A DNA stretch of 64,000 nt from Myxococcales bacterium. GTDB taxonomy: Bacteria; Myxococcota_A; Polyangia; Polyangiales; Polyangiaceae. Shown here piece by piece: positions 39,221 through 46,781 of the stretch. The translations under genes and the position numbers were made by a program. Numbering within the stretch: position 1 is the first letter of the stretch; each line of letters begins with the position of its first letter. The stretch lies in the NCBI GenBank assembly GCA_025359105.1, contig JANYHK010000032.1:35341-99340 (forward strand), given 5' to 3'. The notes under the pieces were generated by a model. It saw only the letters and a list, made by a program, of their open reading frames with translations. It was not told the origin of the DNA and did no database searches.

Positions 39221-39802
39221 ATGCGCAAGAGAGTTACTTCCGCGGTGGTGGCCACGGCACTCCTATTGTCGGTGCTTCCGGCAGACGCGGCGCTGATGGC
39301 GTACGCCTACATCAAGGGTCAGAAGTCGGGTCAGATCAAGGGCTCGATCACGCAAAAGGGTCGCGAGGACTCGATCGGGATCATCGCCTACGAGCACCAG
39401 GTCCAGTCGCCGAGGGACGCGGCCAGCGGCCAGGCCACCGGCAGGCGGCAACACGGCGTCTTCAAAATCACCAAGGAGCTCGATAGAAGCACGCCCCTTC
39501 TCTACAGCGCCTGGGTGAACAACGAAAACCTGCCGGAGGTCGTCTTCAAGTTCTGGACGCCGCAGATGAAGGGCGGGGCGGGCGTGGGCGCCGAGGTCCA
39601 GCACTACACGGTGAAGCTCACCAACGCGCGGATCGTCGAAGTCCGCTCGACGATGCAGAACATCCGGCACCCGGAGCTCGTGAAGTTCAACGAGCAAGAG
39701 GACGTCTCGTTGACCTACCAGAAGATCGAGTGGACCTGGAACGATGGCGGCATCACCGCCAGCGACGACTGGGAGAGCATCAACGCCGCGTCCAAGCGCT
39801 GA
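39221..39802 (+). CDS. hcp: Hcp-family (type VI secretion tube) protein with an N-terminal signal peptide
   Basis: 193 residues. Residues about 26-193 match Hcp: AYIKGQKSGQIKGSITQKGR, YEHQVQSPRDAASGQATGRR, NNENLPEVVFKFW and the C-terminal YQKIEWTWNDGGITASDDWE. The near-perfect ribosome site GGAGGA six bases before ATG 39221 fixes a start that adds the Sec-type signal MRKRVTSAVVATALLLSVLP ending ADA. Typical Hcp starts at about the Met found here at residue 26 and is cytosolic, stacked into the type VI tube. No other type VI genes are in the window. Either it is an exported Hcp-like protein or an inner start at 39296, which lacks a ribosome site, is used. Confidence 0.85.
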   Translation: MRKRVTSAVVATALLLSVLPADAALMAYAYIKGQKSGQIKGSITQKGREDSIGIIAYEHQVQSPRDAASGQATGRRQHGVFKITKELDRSTPLLYSAWVNNENLPEVVFKFWTPQMKGGAGVGAEVQHYTVKLTNARIVEVRSTMQNIRHPELVKFNEQEDVSLTYQKIEWTWNDGGITASDDWESINAASKR

Positions 39803-39819
39803 TCGTCGCGGTACATTGT

Positions 39820-39841
39820 CCGGCTGACGGGGGGCAGCCGG
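39820..39841. terminator. Hairpin between convergent genes
   Basis: CCGGCTG-N8-CAGCCGG lies in the 73-base gap between the convergent hcp-like and SurA-like genes. There is no T-run, so it is only a candidate transcription end. Confidence 0.35.
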
Positions 39842-39875
39842 CGGGGGCGGGCCTGCCGGGCAGCTTGCGGAACGA

Positions 39876-40865
39876 CTACAAACGCACGTCGATGTAGATG
39901 CCGCGGCGCAGCTCGAGGAGCCACTGCTTGCGCTGCCGCTCCATCGCTTCGCCGTAGGCCCGTTCCATCATCTGGTCTTTGACCTGCTCGAACGACGGGA
40001 CGCGCACGTCCTGCGAGAGGCGCACGACGAGCAGCGCCTCGTTGCCGATCCGGATCGGCTCGGAGATGTCGCCCGCCTTCATCGTACGGATGGCGCCCTG
40101 GAGCTCGGGGACGAGCGCGCTGATCGGCTGCGGCCCGCGTGAGCCGCACGTGTCGCGCGTCGTCTGATCGTCGCTGTACGACTTGATGAGCTCGCAGAAG
40201 TTCTTGCCCGCGCGCGCCTGGGCCGCGAGGTCGGCGGCGAGCGTCTCGCGGGCCTTCGTCTGCTCGCTCGTCCCGCCGGGCAAGAGGCGCAGCGCGAGGA
40301 TGGCGACGTCGACCGGCTGCTCCTTCTCCATCTCCTTCAGGACGCGGCCGTAGGCAGCGCGGCCGTCCTGCTCGGTGACGCGCACGCGACCGCGCACGCG
40401 GAGGTTGACGAGCTTGCCTTCGAGGACCTGGCGACGCAGCTCGTCACGGTAGTCCTGCTCGGTGAGGCCCTGCTTCTTCGCCTCGACGACGAGGTCCTTC
40501 ACCGCGATGCGCGCGGACGTCGCGATGTTCTTGAGCGCGGAGTCGATCTCGTCGGGCGACACCGCGAGGTGGGCCTTGTCGGCGGCCTGCTCTTCGAGAC
40601 GATCGTCGATCATGCGGTTCAGGAGATCGCGAAAGAGCTCCGTCTCGAGGGCGGCCTGGCGCGTCGTGTCCGGCGTGGTCGCGAGGATGCGGTACAGGTG
40701 CGGCCGCGCCCGGTGGCGGAGCTCGGAGAGCAGGATCGGCCGCTCGCCGACGACGGCGACGACGCGCTCCACGATCGACGCGTTGGCCTCCGTGGGGGCG
40801 CCCGTCGCGAACGCGCCCGCGAGCGCCAGAGAGGCGAGCCACTTTCCGAGCGACACGAGCTTCAC
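39876..40865 (-). CDS. SurA-like periplasmic chaperone / parvulin
   Basis: About 329 residues from GTG 40865; the frame is open further but runs into the divergent methyltransferase gene. Signal peptide (KWLASLALAGAFATGAPTEA). The N-terminal SurA domain (VERVVAVVGERPILLSELRH; RDLLNRMIDDRLEEQAADK) is followed by one parvulin-type domain (about 195-290) with NFCELIKSYSDDQTTRDTCG, where the usual GG is partly lost. A C-terminal helix packs back on the N-domain. The family assists outer-membrane protein folding. A Met-rich prolyl-isomerase site is not obvious, so chaperone activity is the safer call. Confidence 0.85.
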   Translation of the reverse strand: MKLVSLGKWLASLALAGAFATGAPTEANASIVERVVAVVGERPILLSELRHRARPHLYRILATTPDTTRQAALETELFRDLLNRMIDDRLEEQAADKAHLAVSPDEIDSALKNIATSARIAVKDLVVEAKKQGLTEQDYRDELRRQVLEGKLVNLRVRGRVRVTEQDGRAAYGRVLKEMEKEQPVDVAILALRLLPGGTSEQTKARETLAADLAAQARAGKNFCELIKSYSDDQTTRDTCGSRGPQPISALVPELQGAIRTMKAGDISEPIRIGNEALLVVRLSQDVRVPSFEQVKDQMMERAYGEAMERQRKQWLLELRRGIYIDVRL

Positions 40866-40897
40866 GTAGAGCGTTTTAGCATGGTAGGTGCCCAGAG

Positions 40898-41563
40898 GTG
40901 ACGATCGATTGGCGCGTGAAGGTGTTCGACGTCGGATCGGGAATTTACGGGTTTCTGACCGAGCAGGACGTGTGGGCGCGCGCGAACCGCGACCTCGTGG
41001 CGCACTTTCCCGAGGTGGTCGCGCGCATCTGCGACATGGGCTGCGGGACAGCGATGACCGCCATCGCCGAAGCGCGCGCGTGCCCCACGGCCGAGATCGT
41101 CGGCGTGGACATCTCACCGGCGATGATCGCGAAGGGCCAGGCCGCCGTGACGCGATGCGAGCCCGACGTGCGTTCGCGCATCGATCTACGCGTCGGCGAC
41201 GCTGCGAACCTGCCCTTTGCCGACGGCTGGTTCGACGTCGTCACCGGCCACAGCTTCCTCTACCTCGTTCCCCACCGCAGCGAGGTGCTACGCGAGGTCG
41301 TCCGCCTCCTGCGCCCGGGCGGCCGCGCCATCTTCATGGAACCGCGCCGCGGCGCGTTCTCCCCGCGCGCGCTCCTCGCCCTCGGCCTGGACCCGCGCTT
41401 CCTCGCGTCCATGGCCCTCTGGCGCATCGCCGCCCGCATGAACGAACGCTTCACCGAAGCCACGCTCCCCGCGCTACTCGCGCAAGCCGGCCTCGCCCCC
41501 CTCTCGGCAACCCCGGTCTTAGGCGGCCTCGGCCTCCTGGCCGTTGCCGAAAAAGGCTCGTAG
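40898..41563 (+). CDS. Class I SAM-dependent methyltransferase
   Basis: 221 residues from GTG 40898 (AGAGG overlaps the start). Motif I is CDMGCGTAMTAIAEA, the acidic residue after strand 2 is in IVGVDISPAMI, motif II is VGDAANLPFADGWFDVV and post-motif II VRLLRPGGRAIFMEP. The last 70 residues are hydrophobic helices. This is the Methyltransf_11/UbiE-like group, acting on small molecules such as quinones or lipids. The substrate is unknown. It diverges from the SurA-like gene with a gap of about 32 bases. Confidence 0.88.
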   Translation: MTIDWRVKVFDVGSGIYGFLTEQDVWARANRDLVAHFPEVVARICDMGCGTAMTAIAEARACPTAEIVGVDISPAMIAKGQAAVTRCEPDVRSRIDLRVGDAANLPFADGWFDVVTGHSFLYLVPHRSEVLREVVRLLRPGGRAIFMEPRRGAFSPRALLALGLDPRFLASMALWRIAARMNERFTEATLPALLAQAGLAPLSATPVLGGLGLLAVAEKGS

Positions 41564-41663
41564 TCAGCCCTCTCGTCAAACGTCGGGGCCCGCCGCCGCG
41601 CCCGGCGCGGCTTCGTCCGCTGCGGACGATGCAGGCGGGGCCCCCGGCGCCCGGCGCTGGGGG

Positions 41664-41724
41664 GGCCGCAGGCCCACACAACCAAAAAGGAGGACTGGGG
41701 AGGCCGCAGGCCTACACAATCAAA
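41664..41724. repeat. Pair of 23-bp direct repeats behind rpsI
   Basis: Two copies beginning GGCCGCAGGCC and ending CACACAACCAAA or TACACAATCAAA, at 41664-41686 and 41702-41724, differ at two positions. They lie in the gap between the convergent methyltransferase and rpsI genes. The rest of 41564-41731 is GC-rich with short hairpins, and no clear T-run terminator. Confidence 0.6.
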
Positions 41725-41731
41725 CCCGCGT

Positions 41732-42127
41732 TCAGCGCTTCGAGTACTGGAAGCGTTTACGCGCTCCCGGCTGGCCGTACTTCTTGCGCTCTTTCTTGCG
41801 GGCGTCGCGGGTCAGGAAGCCAGCCTTCTTGAGGAGGCTGCGGCGCTCGGGGTCCATCGCGATGAGGGCGCGGGAGATGCCGTGGCGCATCGCTTCGGCC
41901 TGGGCCGAGTGACCGCCGCCCTGGACCGTCGCGGTGACGTCGTACTGGTCGATGGCTTCGATGAGCTCGAGCGACTGGCGCATGATCATGCGCGAGGTGG
42001 GGCGCTCGAAGTACTGGTCGGCAGGGACGGTGTTGACCGTGATGACGCCGGTGCCGGGCTTCACCCAGATGCGGGCGATGGCGGTCTTGCGCTTGCCGGT
42101 CGCGTAGGTGCGGGGATCGGTTGCCAT
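41732..42127 (-). CDS. rpsI: 30S ribosomal protein S9
   Basis: 131 residues. [20 protein letters not shown] at the start and the conserved basic tail [20 protein letters not shown] ending in SKR are diagnostic. The tail contacts P-site tRNA in known ribosomes. It follows rplM by three bases in the standard rplM-rpsI order. Confidence 0.98.
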   Translation of the reverse strand: MATDPRTYATGKRKTAIARIWVKPGTGVITVNTVPADQYFERPTSRMIMRQSLELIEAIDQYDVTATVQGGGHSAQAEAMRHGISRALIAMDPERRSLLKKAGFLTRDARKKERKKYGQPGARKRFQYSKR

Positions 42128-42130
42128 GGC

Positions 42131-42577
42131 TTAGAGCTTCACGGTGAGGGGCTGCGGCTTTTGGGCCGCGTGGGGGTGGTCGGCCGTCGCGTAGATCTTG
42201 AGCTTGGTGAGCATCTCGCGGCCGAGGACGTTCTTGGGGAGCATGCCCTTCACGGCCTTCTCGATCGGGAACTCGGGGTTCCGCGCGAGGAGGTGGCGGT
42301 AGCTCTCCTGCTTGAAGCCGCCCGGGATGCCCGAGTGGCGGTAGTAGAACTTCTTGTCGAGCTTGTTGCCGGTGAGGCGGACCTTGTCCGCGTTCACGAC
42401 GATGACGAAGTCGCCCGTGTCCACGTGGGTCGTGTAGGTCGGCTTGTGCTTACCGCGCAAAACCGTAGCGATGACGCTGGCCAGGCGGCCAAGGGGCTTG
42501 TCGGCAGCATCGACGACGAACCAGACCCGGCTGGCTTGGGCGCTGACGTCGTTGGCGGCAAAGGTCGTTTGAGACAT
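42131..42577 (-). CDS. rplM: 50S ribosomal protein L13
   Basis: 148 residues from ATG 42577. Signature stretches are [45 protein letters not shown] and [20 protein letters not shown]. Upstream in-frame ATGs at 42598/42601 give eight extra residues and are less likely, since L13 normally begins close to the VVDA strand. First gene of the rplM-rpsI operon. Its leader contains the palindrome CTTCTCGAGAAG (42615-42626) and a short T-run after a GC dyad at its 5' end. Confidence 0.97.
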   Translation of the reverse strand: MSQTTFAANDVSAQASRVWFVVDAADKPLGRLASVIATVLRGKHKPTYTTHVDTGDFVIVVNADKVRLTGNKLDKKFYYRHSGIPGGFKQESYRHLLARNPEFPIEKAVKGMLPKNVLGREMLTKLKIYATADHPHAAQKPQPLTVKL

Positions 42578-42663
42578 GACCGGAAACAAGCCTTTCATCA
42601 CGGATCGCGCGCTTCTTCTCGAGAAGCGACGCGAAAAACTCCCCGGAACGTTCGGGGGCGCGG

Positions 42664-42692
42664 AACTTACGCGGCGGGATTCAACGTGTCAA
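42664..42692 (-). promoter_or_regulatory. Sigma70-type promoter of rplM-rpsI
   Basis: On the minus strand a perfect -35 TTGACA (42692-42687), a 17-base spacer and -10 TAAGTT (42669-42664) predict a start near 42657 and a leader of about 80 bases. The -10 is identical to that proposed for trxA. Confidence 0.75.
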
Positions 42693-42821
42693 GCGCGTTT
42701 GGGAGTGCCGCGGAGGCTCGCGATCTCGCGGGGTAATGCGGGGGGCGCCACCGGCGCTGCGGAGGCGGGCGCGGAGTTTCGCGCAGTTTGGCCTGGCGCA
42801 CCACGTGCATCCTACGGACGC

Positions 42822-44393
42822 ATGCGACAAGGGCTGGATCACGAGCGATCCCGGAGCGTTGTGGCGGCGCTCGCGCTCGTCGTCGCGGCATGCGGTGGCG
42901 ATCCGCCGACCACGTCGGAGGGCGATCCGACGGGCCGTCCGGGCTCGAGCGCGGGAGCGCCGGGCACGGGCGAGGACGGCGGGGCCGGCACGGTCCCGGC
43001 GGAGGGCGGCAGCGGGCACGCCTCGCCTCCACCGCCGCCTCCGCCGAACGGCCTGTCGGGCGAGTACTTCGACGACTTCACCACCTCGAAGCTCGTACGC
43101 GTCGACCCGAAGATCGACTTCTCGTGGACCGCCCCGCCCGGCGCGGGTCTGCGCGCCGAATCGTATTCGGTGCGGTGGACCGGGACGCTCACGCCTGCGT
43201 TCACCGAGACGTACACACTGACCTTGACGAGCGACGACGGCGTGCGCCTCTGGGTCGACGGCAAGCTGCTCGTCGATCACTGGGACATGCACGCGCCGGT
43301 CGACGACGGCAAGGCGGTGGCTCTGGTGGCCGGTCACGACCACGACGTGCGGCTCGAGTACTTTCAATACTTGCAGGGTGCACGCATTGCCCTGGCGTGG
43401 AGCAGCAAGAGCCAGTCGAAGGAGATCGTGCCGACCTCGGCGCTGAAGCCCAGGGCAGCGCCCGCGGCGGGCCCGCGCCCGAGTTACACGAACGCGGTGA
43501 TCGCCGCGGACTGCCCGGATCCCGGCGTCCTGCGCGTCGACGGAGAGCCCGCGACCTATTTCATGGCGTGCACGGGCGGGAGCTTTCCCATCCGCACGTC
43601 GAACGATCTCGTGACCTGGCGCAATACGGGCGTGTCGCTGCTGCCGGGCGGCACCGCGCCATGGGCGGGCGACGGCTTCCGCAACTGGGCGCCGGAGCTG
43701 CACAAGGCCAAGACCCAGTACGTCGCCTACTACACCGCGTCGGACAAGACCGGCCGCCTCTGCATCGGCGCCGCGCACGCGACGAGCCCGACGGGCCCCT
43801 GGGTCGATCGCGGCGCCGCGATCGTGCGCGACGCGGGCCTCGGCGCGATCGACGCGCACTTCTTCGCCGACGACGACGGGCGTCAGTACCTCTACTGGAA
43901 GCTCGACGGAAACGCGGTCGGGCAGCCAACCCCGATCGTGGCTCAGGAGCTCGCGCCGGACGGCATGAGCTTTCTCGCCGGCTCCGCGCCGCACGAGGTG
44001 CTGCGCAACGATCCGGCGACGTGGGAAAAGGGCGTGGTCGAGGCGCCCTGGGTCATCCGCCGAAACGGCAGCTACTTCCTCTTCTACAGCGGCAACGTCT
44101 ACGACGACCGGTACCGCACCGGCGTCGCGCGCGCCGCGTCGCCTCTCGGACCGTTCACCAAGAAGGGCGCGCCGATCCTGAACAACGACGCGGCGTGGGT
44201 CGGGCCGGGGCACGGCTCGGTCGTCGTCGCGCACGGCGCGGACTTCTTCTTTCACCACGCGTGGCCGGCCACCGGCGGCGTCCGCAACGATGCGGCGGGA
44301 AGGTGGGATCTCCTGGAGCCCATCGTCTATGCGGGCGGGTGGCCGTCGTTCGCCGGCGACGTGAGCGCGAGCGGCCCGCTCGTCTGGCCGTAG
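42822..44393 (+). CDS. PA14 + GH43-type glycoside hydrolase lipoprotein
   Basis: 523 residues from ATG 42822, lipobox VAAC. A Pro/Gly linker leads to a PA14 carbohydrate-binding domain (about 75-200: NGLSGEYFDDFTTSKLV; TYTLTLTSDDGVRLWVDGKL). The GH43-type five-bladed propeller (about 220-523) shows the expected acids: base Asp in ADCPDPGVLR, Asp in GAIDAHFFADDDG and acid Glu in VVEAPWVIRRNG. The family cleaves arabinan/xylan or similar side chains, but fine specificity is not readable. It is probably displayed at the cell surface for polysaccharide breakdown. 42693-42821 holds nothing else I can identify. Confidence 0.88.
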   Translation: MRQGLDHERSRSVVAALALVVAACGGDPPTTSEGDPTGRPGSSAGAPGTGEDGGAGTVPAEGGSGHASPPPPPPPNGLSGEYFDDFTTSKLVRVDPKIDFSWTAPPGAGLRAESYSVRWTGTLTPAFTETYTLTLTSDDGVRLWVDGKLLVDHWDMHAPVDDGKAVALVAGHDHDVRLEYFQYLQGARIALAWSSKSQSKEIVPTSALKPRAAPAAGPRPSYTNAVIAADCPDPGVLRVDGEPATYFMACTGGSFPIRTSNDLVTWRNTGVSLLPGGTAPWAGDGFRNWAPELHKAKTQYVAYYTASDKTGRLCIGAAHATSPTGPWVDRGAAIVRDAGLGAIDAHFFADDDGRQYLYWKLDGNAVGQPTPIVAQELAPDGMSFLAGSAPHEVLRNDPATWEKGVVEAPWVIRRNGSYFLFYSGNVYDDRYRTGVARAASPLGPFTKKGAPILNNDAAWVGPGHGSVVVAHGADFFFHHAWPATGGVRNDAAGRWDLLEPIVYAGGWPSFAGDVSASGPLVWP

Positions 44394-44409
44394 GTGTAGG
44401 CTGCGGCGG

Positions 44410-45477
44410 ATGCGTCGAACCTCCGCCTCCGCTCTCGCGACCGTCGTCCTCGCCTTTGCGTCCGCGTGTGGGTCGCCGCCTCCCCCGGTCGCCGTCGCGA
44501 CGACGCCGATGCCGCGCTGCGAGACCACCGACGCTGGCGCGGCGACGGCCGCCCCGCGCGAGCCGAGCCTCGAGGCGATCAAGGACCAGGTGATCGCGCG
44601 CGTCAACGCCGGCGACGCCGCGGCGCTCCACGCGAGCTTCTCGACCTCGATGAAAGGAACGTTTCCCCTGCCCGTCCTCACGCAGCTCGTCGACGGCGTG
44701 CGCACGACGAAGGGCGCGATCACCGCCGCGCCGCGCGTGAGGGACGACGGCGATCCGCGCAGCGGCCTGTACCTCGCGAAGGCCGAGCGCGGCGACTGGC
44801 GCGTCGAGCTGCACATCGACGACGCCGGGCAGATCATCGGCCTTCACCTGACCGAGCCCCCGCCGCCGGAACCGCCGGTGAAGGACGTGGCGATCCCCCT
44901 CGCGCTGCCGGTGCGCGGCAAGTGGGTCGTGGCGTGGGCGAGCGACATCGCCGAGCACAACCCCCACACGAACAAGGAGCAACGGCGCGCGGCCGACCTC
45001 GTCATCGTCGGCGAAGGGGGCAAGCACTTCAAGACCGACGGGAAGAAGAACGACGACTACCTCGCGTACGGCAAGGAGGCGCTCGCGATGGCCGACGGCA
45101 CCGTCGTCACGGTCGTCGACGGGATCCCGGAGAACGTCCCCGGCGCGATCGACAGCCTCTTCTCCCCGGGCAACATGATCGTCGTCGAGCACGCGGGCGC
45201 CGTGTTCGCGGTCTATGCGCACCTGCAGCCAGGCAAGATGCGCGTGAAGGTCGGGGCCAAGGTGAAGCAGGGTGCCGTGCTCGGGGCCGTCGGCAACTCG
45301 GGCAACACGAGCGAGCCGCACCTGCACGTGCACCTCCAGGACGCGGCGTCTCTGGAGGCGGCGTGGGGGGTGAACCCCGTGTTCCCGAACGTTTCGGTGA
45401 GCCGAGGCGGGCAGACGTCGAAGCTGGAAAAATACTCCTTCAAGAAGGACGACGCCCTCGACGTCCCGACGAAATAG
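44410..45477 (+). CDS. M23 (LytM-type) metallopeptidase lipoprotein
   Basis: 355 residues, lipobox ASAC. An N-terminal domain of about 100 residues (VIARVNAGDAAALHASF) resembles the DUF3887-type accessory domain. The M23 domain (about 175-330) has a first His in EHNPHTNKEQRRAADLVIV and the closing HLHVHLQD motif. Glycine-endopeptidase or peptidoglycan-endopeptidase activity is the family norm. The first zinc ligand context is unusual (HTNKEQRRAADL), so activity is likely but unproven. It lies 16 bases after the GH43 gene. Confidence 0.87.
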   Translation: MRRTSASALATVVLAFASACGSPPPPVAVATTPMPRCETTDAGAATAAPREPSLEAIKDQVIARVNAGDAAALHASFSTSMKGTFPLPVLTQLVDGVRTTKGAITAAPRVRDDGDPRSGLYLAKAERGDWRVELHIDDAGQIIGLHLTEPPPPEPPVKDVAIPLALPVRGKWVVAWASDIAEHNPHTNKEQRRAADLVIVGEGGKHFKTDGKKNDDYLAYGKEALAMADGTVVTVVDGIPENVPGAIDSLFSPGNMIVVEHAGAVFAVYAHLQPGKMRVKVGAKVKQGAVLGAVGNSGNTSEPHLHVHLQDAASLEAAWGVNPVFPNVSVSRGGQTSKLEKYSFKKDDALDVPTK

Positions 45478-45500
45478 CGTCTTTTTCGGTCTTCCAGAGG

Positions 45501-45537
45501 TTGCGCGGGAATTGTTTCGCACGTAAAAGAATTCCCG
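45501..45537 (+). promoter_or_regulatory. Promoter with overlapping operator before the acyl-CoA dehydrogenase operon
   Basis: The perfect 8-base inverted repeat CGGGAATT-N16-AATTCCCG (45506-45537) overlaps a possible TTGCGC (45501) / TAAAAG (45524) pair with a 17-base spacer. The ribosome site CCAGGAG and ATG 45557 follow. This is a typical arrangement for repression by a TetR/FadR-like regulator, which is not encoded nearby. Confidence 0.55.
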
Positions 45538-45556
45538 TCACAGCCCCAGGAGCACC

Positions 45557-46771
45557 ATGATCAGCTTCGATCCGAGCGAAGACCAAAAGCTCATGCAGCA
45601 ATCGGCAGAGCAGTTCGCCAAGGTGCTGCTCCGTCCGAAGATGCGCGAGCTCGAGAAGGCCCGTGGCGTTCCCGAGGACGTGCGCAGGCAAGCGCACGAG
45701 CTCGGGCTCGGCCTCGTGGCGCTCCCCGAGGCGGTCGGCGGCGCCGGGCTCGGGATGACGACGGCGGTGCTCCTGGAAGAGGAGATCGCGTGGGGCGATC
45801 CGGCGGCGGCGTTCGGCTTCGGCGGTCCGGGCGCGATGGGGTTCGCGCTCCTCGAGCTCGCGACGACGGAGCAGGCCAAGGCGCTGCTCGAGCCGTTCAC
45901 CGCGGACGGTGGCCACGCACGTTTCGGCGCGGTGGCATGGGGCGAGAAGAAATCGCCGGAAGGGCGCGACGGCCTCGCGACGGTGGCGACGAAGGAGGCC
46001 GCGGGCTGGAAGCTCGACGGCGAGAAGGCCTACGTCACCTCGGCCGATCGCGCGGACACGTTCGTCGTCTTCGCGCAGGTCGATCCGAGCAAGGGCTGGG
46101 AGGGCGTCGGCGCGTTCGTCGTGAAGAAGGGAACCCCCGGGCTCACGGTAAAAGAGCGTAAGACGACGCTCGGCCTCGACATCGCGAGCTTCGGCGGCCT
46201 CACCCTCGACGGCGTGAAGGTGACCGACGGTGACCGCCTCGCCGGCGGCAAGGACTTCCTCGGGTCGACGATCCGCTTCTTCGCCAAGCAGGCGCTCCTC
46301 GTCGCCGCGCGCGCCGTCGGCCTGTCGCGGGCCGCGTTCGAGACGACGCGCGACTATTGCGACGCGCGCCGGGCGTTCGGCAAGCCCATCGGGCACTTCC
46401 AGGCCGTCGCGTTCACGCTCGCCGATCGCGCGATGGACGTCGAGGCGGCGCGGGCGCTGGTGTGGCGCGCAGCGTGGGCGTGGGACGGCGGGGTGGGCGA
46501 GAACGAAGCGCTGAAGCGCACGGGGTGGGCCGTCAGCTTCGCGCTCGAAGCGGCGATGCGCTGCGGCGACGACGGCGTGCAGCTCCACGGCGGCTCCGGC
46601 TTCGTCCGCGACTACCCGGTCGAAAAGTTCATGCGCGACGCGAAGCAGCTCCAGCTCTGCGCGCTGACGGCCGAGCAGGCCGATCAGCTCGCGGCTGCGA
46701 TCGAGCTCGGGCGACCGGTCGATCCGGCGCTCGTGCTCCCCTCCCCGACGTCGCAGAACACGTTCATCTGA
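45557..46771 (+). CDS. Acyl-CoA dehydrogenase-like subunit lacking the catalytic Glu
   Basis: 404 residues with the complete acyl-CoA dehydrogenase fold: N-terminal helices, FAD/substrate sheet (LDGEKAYVTSADRADTFVVF) and C-terminal helices (CDARRAFGKPIGHFQAVAF; GGSGFVRDYPVEKFMRDAKQ). At the place of the usual (I/V)(Y/F)EGT catalytic loop it reads QLCALTAEQ, with no Glu. The alternative helix position used by isovaleryl-CoA dehydrogenases also has no Glu, by my alignment. It therefore probably forms a hetero-oligomer with the next gene's product, which retains the base. Ten bases separate the two genes. Confidence 0.88.
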   Translation: MISFDPSEDQKLMQQSAEQFAKVLLRPKMRELEKARGVPEDVRRQAHELGLGLVALPEAVGGAGLGMTTAVLLEEEIAWGDPAAAFGFGGPGAMGFALLELATTEQAKALLEPFTADGGHARFGAVAWGEKKSPEGRDGLATVATKEAAGWKLDGEKAYVTSADRADTFVVFAQVDPSKGWEGVGAFVVKKGTPGLTVKERKTTLGLDIASFGGLTLDGVKVTDGDRLAGGKDFLGSTIRFFAKQALLVAARAVGLSRAAFETTRDYCDARRAFGKPIGHFQAVAFTLADRAMDVEAARALVWRAAWAWDGGVGENEALKRTGWAVSFALEAAMRCGDDGVQLHGGSGFVRDYPVEKFMRDAKQLQLCALTAEQADQLAAAIELGRPVDPALVLPSPTSQNTFI

Positions 46772-46781
46772 GGAGCCGGCC

